This document shows, one piece after another, positions 57,566 to 64,000 of a DNA stretch of 64,000 nucleotides. The DNA is from Planktothricoides sp. SR001 (GTDB taxonomy: Bacteria > Cyanobacteriota > Cyanobacteriia > Cyanobacteriales > Laspinemataceae): NCBI RefSeq assembly GCF_001276715.1, contig NZ_LIUQ01000009.1:88138-152137 (forward strand), given 5' to 3'. The stretch's first letter is position 1. Every line of letters begins with the position of its first letter. The translations under genes and the position numbers were made by a program. The notes beneath the pieces are model-generated. The model made no database searches and had not been told where the DNA came from. It worked only from the letters and a program-made list of their open reading frames with translations.

Positions 57566-59585
57566 CTAAGAAATATCCCATCCTTTGGTTTCTAAATTGG
57601 AAAGCGATCGCCCCCATTTGAGATATTCGGTTTTCGTAGCTTCTAGGATATGTTTCATCATCACAGGTTCATTGGCATCAGCGGCTAAAAAAGCAGAATT
57701 TAAAGCAATAGATTTAATATTGCCCCCGGTAATATCTAATTGACCCAAACGTTTATAATTGAGTTCTTTAGTAGGAGTTTCTTGGGGAAAAGCCCGCTGC
57801 CAAATTTCGCTACGTTCCGGGGATTTGGGAAAGGGGAAGTTGACAATAAAACGCAGCCGACGCAAAAAAGCTTGATCTAAATCCTCTTTTAAATTAGTGG
57901 TGAGAATGGCCAATCCTTGATAAGCTTCCATGCGTTGTAATAAATAGCTAACTTCGATATTTGCGTGGCGATCGTGGCTATCTTTGACTTCGCTTGCCAA
58001 ATAGGGCATCCGCTTCATCAAATAGTAGAATTCCGCCGCCGGTTTCTGCGGCGTCAAAAATGCGGCGTAAATTCTTTTCTGTTTCCCCAATATATTTGCT
58101 CATTACTGAAGTTAAATCGATGCGATATAAGTCTAGATTCAGTTCATAAGCTAAAACTTCGGCGGCGGTAGTTTTGCCGGTGCCACTGGTTCCGGCAAAT
58201 AATACAGTTAATCCTAATCCTCGCTGATTTTTGCGGGCAAATCCCCACTTTTGATAAACTTTCGCTTGCTGGCGAATTTGAGCCAGAATTTGCTTTAAAA
58301 TCTTTTTTTCTTGTTCTGGCAAGACTAAATCATCCCAGGAGGTTTTAACATTAATCCGTTGGGCTAATCCTTCTAAGTGCGGACGGGCTTGTAATCGACA
58401 AAAATCCCATAAGCGATCGCCCCATTCTTTGGCTTCTAATGGTTCTAATTCTGTATTGACTTCTGTATTTAATTCTATATTTAATTTTACCGCAGCACTG
58501 GCAGTTTGAATCATCCCTGGGGATAAGCGAAATTGTGCCGCTAATCGTTCGAGTTGTTCGCCGATTTCCCCTTCAGTATCCGGTAATGCCCCTTGCCATA
58601 GATCGAGTTGTTCTGCATATTCTAAACCAGCAACATCAAAAGTGATGACTACCGGATGGGAAAGGGACAATCTTTGGTCTGTGGCAACGAAAAACGGCAC
58701 TTTTAATGATTATAAAAAACTGTTGATTGCGCTGATTTTTTGTTTTTCTGCTATTGCCCCAGATTCTTTGATTTCTAATAGCAATAAACTGGGTTCGAGG
58801 AGATACCAGCGCTGCCACCGCATGACTAAGGATTTGATTTCGGTGCGATCGCTGGGGATAGCATCACTGGGGATAAAATACAAAGGTAAATCTAAATTTA
58901 CGCTCACATTTGCGGCAATTTCTCGTTGGGATTCTCGCAAAGTGCCGCATAATTGAATAATCGGCACCTGGGTTTGGGGGGATTGAAAAATAGCGATGAT
59001 TTGGTTAACAATTTTTTGATAAGAAGGTTGCAGAGAAATCGGTGGTGACGGGGAATCAAATTCACGAGCGATCGCCCCAGTAAGAATTGGATCGCTGTAA
59101 GGTTCTCCCATGAAATAATGTAAAATTGCTTCATCAATTTGTAAGCAAGCCCGAGGCAATTCAGGACTGGTAGCACAATGAACCAATTGCCAGCGACGCA
59201 AAGGCCGATTCTCCGTGAAAGCATCCCAATGAACTTCGGGAAAACACTGACAAGCTAGTTGAAAAGTGGGATAATTTAATTCGGCATTATTATGGGCGAT
59301 CGCAAATAAGTTGGGAAAGTTAGGGTCGATCGCTTGTGCGGCACAACAAAGCAAAATCATCCGTTCAAAATTGGATAAATCAAAAGTCTGACAAACTTCT
59401 TCCAACCTGGGGGAAAAATGCATAGCATCAGCAATATCTGCCAGTTCTGCCAAATCATCGTCCAAACTTAAACTTTCTTCACCCCGCGACTCAGCAATGT
59501 GAGAATTCAGTAAACCTTGAACACAGGCGATCGACTGGAGCAAATAGTCGATATTACTGGAATACCAAGCCAGATTTTCCTTCAT
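57566..59585 (-). pseudogene. CDC48-like AAA+ ATPase gene broken by a stop and a five-base deletion
   Basis: Three frames spell one protein of about 670 residues from ATG 59585. The N-terminal part (59585-58713) is a winged-helix-like and first AAA region. It ends in NSFL then an in-frame TAA at 58712-58710, and the same frame continues with SLKVPFFVATDQ. The second AAA domain has Walker A GTSGTGKTT and Walker B ILLFDEAD. At about 57986-57992 the motif GKRSEVKDSHDR is broken: the sequence has CGAAGTC where CGAAGTGAAGTC is expected, a loss of one GAAGT copy. The rest (NIEVSYLLQRMEAYQGLAILTTN, LRRLRF) is in the shifted frame. These are AAA+ unfoldase-like cyanobacterial proteins. Confidence 0.85.
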
Positions 59586-60331
59586 AAAAAACCATCCCGA
59601 ACCCAAGCCGGATACTATTAATATTTATGTCATTAGGTTGGTTTGAGGAACGAATAACCGCCAGGGAATCGTATTCCCTGGCTAATAGCCCAAGTCGGTT
59701 AAAACCGACTAAAATTATGTACGGGTCAACGGTTATTGTACGGGTCAACGGCTGTTGACCCCTACCAAGCATAATTAGTCGGTTTTAACCGCCTGTAGGG
59801 GTCAACGGCCGTTGACCCCTACGGGGATTAAAATCCCCGACGGGTGTGGTTTACAAGGGCAGAAAACCGCTGTGTGTTAGGTTTCGTTCCTCAACCCAAC
59901 CTACGAAACTATTTTAAGCAGAAACCTAGGAAAAAATACTAGACTTTAGTCTATAACATCGCGGCAGAAATAAGATTTAAAATAACAGGTTATCCTGAAT
60001 ATTTTCATCTACCACAAAAAAATGAGCCCACAACAAACTCGGATTTCTGCCAAGAAATCCTCATCGATACCAGTGGGGCCGAAATATACGCCAGTTTCTC
60101 AGTAGCCCGTAGGTTGGGTTGAAGAATTAAACCCAACATAATCATCCCTAGAAAGATAATTATGGTGGCTTTTTCACATATTTAACAATGGTAGGTTTGG
60201 TTGTTCTTCGTTTAACCCAACCTACGTTAATCTTGTGGTTAAGCAAATTAATTTTGATTTGATGCTGGGTTTCCTTTGTCAACCCAACCTACGATTTATT
60301 CTTGGCCAATATGATCATCAAACATCAATTT
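59586..60331. repeat. Repeat-rich noncoding region (families B and F)
   Basis: GGGGTCAACGGCCGTTGACC is a perfect hairpin within 59793-59823, with half copies at 59720-59765. Family B arms (GTAGGTTGGGTT or AACCCAACCTAC) lie at 59877-59907, 60106-60137, 60192-60225 and 60265-60293. A small AGTCGGTTTTAACC/GGTTAAAACCGACT pair spans 59692-59790. No gene was supported. Confidence 0.85.
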
Positions 60332-60838
60332 TTATTCAGCCATCCACATCAAATCATAAACCCCTGCTTCAACATAACGGTGAAAACTCGAAAATTGCCA
60401 ATCTTTCGGCGACCGAACCAATCCGTAATGCACCGGATTATAATGAATATATTCCACATGATTAACAAAATCTAGATCGCCCCTAATTTGATGCTCCCAA
60501 AATCGGCGTTGCTAAATCGCTTTTTCTCCCTTATGATGTCGGGATGCGGTCATATTACATTGAAAACAAGCATTACATTTCCGGCTAAAATAACTTTTAA
60601 TTAACCGCCAGCGAGTCGAAAAATACGCATCCTCTTCCCGTAATGTCCAAATCTTATGGAGGTGGTCGGGCAAAATCACAATTGCATCAATTTTAAACGG
60701 ATGTTGTTTGATAACGTATCGAAAAGCATTCCTGAGTAAATTGATATTTTAAGTTTGACACAAAATTGGCCGACGCTGATGGGTGACAAGGGTAAAAAAA
60801 TAAGTTGATCCCGGTGTTTTTGCTCGACGATATCGCAT
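60332..60838 (-). pseudogene. REP-associated tyrosine transposase (RAYT, IS200-like), two stops
   Basis: From ATG 60838 one frame runs 169 codons to TAA at 60332. It reads MRYRRAKTPGSTYFFTLVTH, then after a stop IVILPDHLHKIWTL with the HUH-type D-H-L-H motif, STRWRLIKSYFSR, KGEKAI, a TAG where Trp is expected, QRRFWEHQI, HVEYIHYNPVHYGLV and WQFSSFHRYV. This is a RAYT of the Y1 transposase family. The two stops (TAA after CQT, TAG before QRRFW) kill it. It is flanked by family B palindromes, as RAYT genes are by the REP elements they mobilise. Confidence 0.88.
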
Positions 60839-61472
60839 ACTTTTAAAAATAACATGGTTAGGATAAGAATAACATGGTTATATTGGGGTTTGTGTTGGGT
60901 TTCGTGCCTCAACCCAACCTACGGGCTACAACAGCGATCGCCTGTAGCCTGTAGGTTGGGTTGACGCCAGGAAACCCAACCAAAACATACCAACAAATTG
61001 CGATCGCTTTTTTGATGTGCGATCGCTTTTTGTATGGGCGATCGCTTTTTTGGGGGGCGATCGCTTTTTTGGGGGCGATTCCCTCCGGGACGCTTCGCGA
61101 TCGCGTTTTTACCCCAAGACAAGAAACCGGGTTTCTTTTGGGAATATTAGAGTTAACTGTGGCACCGAAAAAAGAAACCCGGTTTCTGAGTCCCAGGCAA
61201 TTGTTTTGATGAGCGATCGCTGTTTTTGGCGGCGATCGGTTTTTTGATCCAAGCCAAGAAACCGGGTTTCTTTTGGGGATATTAGAGTTAACTGTGGCAC
61301 CGAGAGAAGAAACCCGGTTTCTGAGTTCCAATTTTTTTGGGAGGCGATCGCTAATTTAGCCCAGCGCTTGTTTAGTAGATAAATTTTTTCTCTTTGTGTT
61401 CTCTGTGACTCTGTGGTTCGACTCTGGAAACCACCGAGTCACACGGAGGATAAAGGTAGAGGGGGTAATTCC
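60839..61472. repeat. Repeat island: family B hairpins, HIP1 cluster and duplicated family C cassette
   Basis: Family B lies at 60892-60922 and 60950-60983. Between 61000 and 61110 GCGATCGC is repeated about every 20 bases followed by T runs. Two copies of a 70-base cassette, AAGAAACCGGGTTTCTTTTG ... AGAAACCCGGTTTCTGAG, lie at 61121-61190 and 61256-61325, both enclosing ATATTAGAGTTAACTGTGGC. A family D inverted repeat fills 61384-61450. Open frames across this region are made of repeats. Confidence 0.88.
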
Positions 61473-62108
61473 TTAACTTAATCTATTTTGTAAATCCATC
61501 TGCCCGCGATAGCCGGTAATAATATAACTGCCATCTTTCAGCACATGAATTTCCATTTGATCGCTGGCCCAGTTTAGCTGATTTTCCAACGCTGGATTAA
61601 AAATATGCACCTTTTGATTCCGGGAAGAAACCAGGGAATCGGTAGTATTAACCGCCAAACATTTAACAAACGGGCCATCTACTAAAATATCCAGTTCTGC
61701 CAGTAACTCTTGAGAACCTTCTGGGGCATTTTCTCCTTGTAATTCTTTTAAGGTAAAGCCGCTAAAAGACATTACATTCAAGCCCGCAGTCTTGACTTTT
61801 TTCGCTAATTGTGCTAAAGTTTTTGCTTGAAAAAAGGGTTCACCCCCAGAAAAAGTCACCCCTTGATTTTTGGGATTACTGATAATTTGACTAGCCAGTT
61901 CATCCACAGAAATTAATTGCTTAATTTCAAATGGCCAAGAAGCGGGATTAAAACAGCCATCACATTCTCGTTTACATCCTTGTACCCAAACCACTGCCCG
62001 ATATCCGGGGCCGTTGACTTCTGATTCGTCTACATAGCCCATAATATTTAAGTGGTTCGGGGGAATGTTGGCGGGATTTTCCGTTGGATTTATGGTTGAG
62101 TTATTCAT
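61473..62108 (-). CDS. Radical SAM protein, NrdG/activase-like
   Basis: I start at ATG 62108 (211 residues); the longer frame needs a TTG four codons before. The 4Fe-4S motif is C45-x3-C49-x2-C52 (GCKRECDGCF), and the SAM site is GVTFSGGEPFFQ. This is the short radical SAM type that activates glycyl-radical enzymes such as anaerobic ribonucleotide reductase (NrdG). No NrdD or other glycyl-radical enzyme is visible in the window, so the true partner is open. It is next to a second radical SAM gene on the same strand, with a repeat-filled gap. Confidence 0.85.
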   Translation of the reverse strand: MNNSTINPTENPANIPPNHLNIMGYVDESEVNGPGYRAVVWVQGCKRECDGCFNPASWPFEIKQLISVDELASQIISNPKNQGVTFSGGEPFFQAKTLAQLAKKVKTAGLNVMSFSGFTLKELQGENAPEGSQELLAELDILVDGPFVKCLAVNTTDSLVSSRNQKVHIFNPALENQLNWASDQMEIHVLKDGSYIITGYRGQMDLQNRLS

Positions 62109-62120
62109 TTTTTTAGCCAA

Positions 62121-62400
62121 TTTTATGTTAATTGTTAATTACAGCGGTTTTCTTTCTTACTGAACCATGATCTGACCCGCGCATTCCGTAGGGGCGAATG
62201 GCCATAAGGCCTGACGGCATGGGCTTCGCAAGGACGCCCGTACAATATTCTAAGCATCGTAGGGGCGATTCGCGAATCGCCCCTACGGAATGCTTCGCCC
62301 CTACAGGTGTTTGTGGTAGATTCAATAGAAAAGTGCTGTAATGTATTCTATTCGTAGGTTGGGTTGAGGAACGAAACCCAACCTACTATCTACTACTCAG
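62121..62400. repeat. Intergenic families E and B
   Basis: GTAGGGGCGATTCGCGAATC and GCCCCTAC make a long perfect hairpin (62260-62285), with further GGGGCGAA arms at 62190-62310. A complete family B palindrome is at 62354-62386, seven to fifteen bases from the stop of the second radical SAM gene. Confidence 0.88.
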
Positions 62401-63204
62401 TTAATTTGCCGGGGCAAAACGAACTAAAATCCCAGTGGCGGCGGTAATTTCTTCAGCAAATTGTTTTAAAATATCCGAACTAACACATTTTAAAACTTTT
62501 ACTGGATAAGAAAATTGCCGATCTGGTTCGTGATTTCCTCGTCCTTCTAACTCATGTTTTAAGGGTTTCGGCCTAGTGGGGGTGTTGAGTTGAATTTCTG
62601 TGGGGGCGATCGCCTGGACTAATTTGATATATTCCTCTCGGTCTTCCTTTTTCCACGGGTTCAAAAGCATAGTTTGAATCCCCAGTTCACCGCCATACAT
62701 TTGGCTAAATTTTTTGATGCCCGCTAAAATATCGGGCAATTCAATACCGGCAACAGGTCGGTCAACCCCGCGCATTTTGTCTGGGGAAACCCCATCAAGT
62801 TTTACCGAGACTTTATCCGCCAAAGCTAACTCTTGACAAACTTGGTAATCGTTGAGTAAAGTAGCGTTGGTTAACACGAGAACCGGGCAATGAGTTAATG
62901 CCTTAATCTCGGTAATAATCTCCCCTAAATTAGCGGCTAAAGTAGGTTCACCGCTGCCGCTGAGGGTGACAATATCCACATCCCAAGGGGCAAAGGGCTG
63001 TAAATCTCCTAAGATTTTTGCTGTGGGCAAAAAGACCCGGCGATCGCGGGTTTTATCGACAATTTCCCCCAGTTGGCAATAGACACAATTAAAAGAACAA
63101 GTAGAAACTGGGCCAATGGGATCGATACCCAGCGATCGGCCATATCGCCAAGACTTCACCGGCCCATAAACGGAATTAAACTTTACATCGACTTCTAAAG
63201 ACAT
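62401..63204 (-). CDS. Radical SAM protein (COG0731-like)
   Basis: The 267-residue protein has the canonical motif C36-x3-C40-x2-C43 (CSFNCVYC), preceded by SWRYGRSLGIDPIGP, and SGSGEPTL for SAM binding. The pattern (VYGPVKSWRYGRSLGID and GVSPDKMRGVDRP) belongs to the COG0731 group of Fe-S oxidoreductases, related to wyosine-synthesis enzymes such as Taw1, but bacterial members have no settled role. The C-terminal third (TRPKPLKHELEG) is conserved-looking. It is the upstream gene of two radical SAM genes on this strand. Confidence 0.88.
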   Translation of the reverse strand: MSLEVDVKFNSVYGPVKSWRYGRSLGIDPIGPVSTCSFNCVYCQLGEIVDKTRDRRVFLPTAKILGDLQPFAPWDVDIVTLSGSGEPTLAANLGEIITEIKALTHCPVLVLTNATLLNDYQVCQELALADKVSVKLDGVSPDKMRGVDRPVAGIELPDILAGIKKFSQMYGGELGIQTMLLNPWKKEDREEYIKLVQAIAPTEIQLNTPTRPKPLKHELEGRGNHEPDRQFSYPVKVLKCVSSDILKQFAEEITAATGILVRFAPAN

Positions 63205-63307
63205 ATTTTTCTGATTTTGCTCTGATTTATTTCTGCAACAAAACGCATCCTCTAAGATAATTGTGCCGCAAAATTCCGTAAACTGCCGGAAAAATCCAGT
63301 TGGGATG

Positions 63308-63805
63308 TTAGAAATTCACCAAATTTTGCCATTCCAATACCAAAGATGGCGGTAAACGCAGGGGATAGTCATTTTTTTCGTTAGGAATTAACAAACGAAT
63401 CGAGCCAGTGGTGGGCAAATCAAATAAAATATCTTTTAAATCGTACTGTCCCACATTCGGGGCTGGGGACTCTTGGGCAAACATATCCTCAGCAATAAAT
63501 TCACCGCTATCCGTAATCAGTTTTAACGGTTGCGGATGCGCTACTTCCACCACACCGGGAAACCCCACCAACCGCAAACTAATACTAAGTACCTCAGTGT
63601 CAGTGGATCGTTTAAAAAAGATTAATTGCCACGCATTGCCACTGCGATCGCGCAAACTATGACGAGACTTATATAGCACTTGTCCAGGGGCTTCATAGGT
63701 CTTTTCCATCAATGCCCCTGCGGGTTGGCTAGTGAAAGCGCCAAAACCAACCAATAGGGAAAAACATAGAATCAGAATTAAACTGAATTTAGCGAAAATT
63801 TTCAT
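63308..63805 (-). CDS. DUF3122 secreted or membrane-anchored protein
   Basis: I start at ATG 63805 (165 residues), which gives a signal peptide (MKIFAKFSLILILCFSLLVG) with a likely AxA-type cut near PAGA. The upstream 16 codons derive from an ACAACCAACAACCA repeat and are not coding. The mature part is strand-rich, with VLYKSRHSLRDRSGNAWQLIFFKR and LRLVGFPG, the pattern of cyanobacterial DUF3122. The family is confined mainly to cyanobacteria and has no known role. Gene order with the radical SAM gene shows no overlap. Confidence 0.82.
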   Translation of the reverse strand: MKIFAKFSLILILCFSLLVGFGAFTSQPAGALMEKTYEAPGQVLYKSRHSLRDRSGNAWQLIFFKRSTDTEVLSISLRLVGFPGVVEVAHPQPLKLITDSGEFIAEDMFAQESPAPNVGQYDLKDILFDLPTTGSIRLLIPNEKNDYPLRLPPSLVLEWQNLVNF

Positions 63806-64000
63806 CAATTTGGTGTTAGTTGTTGGTTGTTGGTTGTTGGTTGGGGCCGCCATCGGCCGCCATCGGGCTTTTGGGGTGTAGGGTGTAGGGTGTGGGGTGT
63901 GGGGGGAAGAGAGAAAAGAGAATAGAGAAAAGAGAATAGAGAATTTTCCTATGCATCCTATGCATCCTCTTTCCTATGCATCCTATGCATCCTCTTCCCC
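63806..64000. repeat. Right-edge microsatellites
   Basis: GTTGTTGGTTGTTGGTT at 63820-63842, a GTGTAGG run at 63876-63902, a GAGAAAAGAGAATA pair at 63910-63942, and CCTATGCATCCTATGCATCC repeated twice at 63949-63995. No gene seen; the upstream part is the leader of the DUF3122 gene. Confidence 0.8.

Noticed and set aside
60909..61331. 140-residue minus-strand frame with repeated RNRVS and KAIA motifs
   Set aside because: It is made entirely of HIP1 units and family C hairpins read as codons; no protein features.

Overview
The window looks like a chromosomal segment of a filamentous, Oscillatoriales-type cyanobacterium. The HIP1 octamer GCGATCGC is dense throughout. The gene set is cyanobacterial (NdhH of the photosynthetic NDH-1 complex, a CRY-DASH photolyase, DUF4347/RTX proteins, PAS and CBS histidine kinases, WD40 giants), and the intergenic DNA is packed with palindromic and short tandem repeats of the kind these genomes carry. 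Genus cannot be fixed from the sequence alone. No tRNA, rRNA or CRISPR array was found.

Layout. 1-1.7 kb: end of a macro-domain gene, a small secreted protein and a membrane-anchored SGNH hydrolase. 1.8-15.6 kb: three tandem paralogous giants, each with three TIR modules and exactly fourteen WD40 blades, interrupted only by a small proline-rich secreted protein on the other strand. 16.5-25.6 kb: an acyl-CoA synthetase/GNAT fusion, CRY-DASH, small membrane proteins and a lipoprotein glycoside hydrolase. 25.9-31.2 kb: geranylgeranyl-reductase-family enzyme, ndhH, a MidA/NDUFAF7-like methyltransferase and an Ap4A phosphorylase. 31.9-40.6 kb: a seven-PAS histidine kinase and two adjacent DUF4139 proteins, the first carrying an inserted PilB/GspE-like N-terminal region. 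40.7-42.3 kb: a compact three-gene cassette on the minus strand (ParA-type ATPase, ribbon-helix-helix protein, Mrr-like PD-(D/E)XK protein). 42.6-47.9 kb: peptide-type ABC permease, Gfo/Idh/MocA oxidoreductase, CBS-domain histidine kinase, 2TM protein. 48.3-61.4 kb: a decayed REC-GAF-cyclase gene, a haemagglutinin-type secreted protein, an Rpn-type nuclease, a 1509-residue DUF4347/delta-60/RTX surface protein, a broken CDC48-like AAA+ gene and a broken RAYT transposase sitting among REP-like palindromes. 61.5-64 kb: two radical SAM proteins and a DUF3122 protein.

How the genes work together. The TIR-WD40 trio reads as a signalling or immune-type locus: all nine TIR domains keep the glutamate used for catalysis in NAD-cleaving TIRs, but the NTPase (NACHT/AAA) domain that normally sits between effector and WD40 sensor is missing and is replaced by a membrane helix (two proteins) or a helical region (one). 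The ndhH-midA neighbourhood matches the known human enzyme-substrate pair NDUFAF7-NDUFS2. The ParA/RHH/nuclease cassette looks like a plasmid-type partition pair joined to a restriction-like nuclease and is the best candidate for an acquired, possibly undescribed system. The DUF4139-MshEN-PilB chimera next to an uninterrupted paralogue is the most unusual single gene architecture. Pseudogenes (cyclase, AAA+, RAYT) and many repeat families show active genome remodelling.
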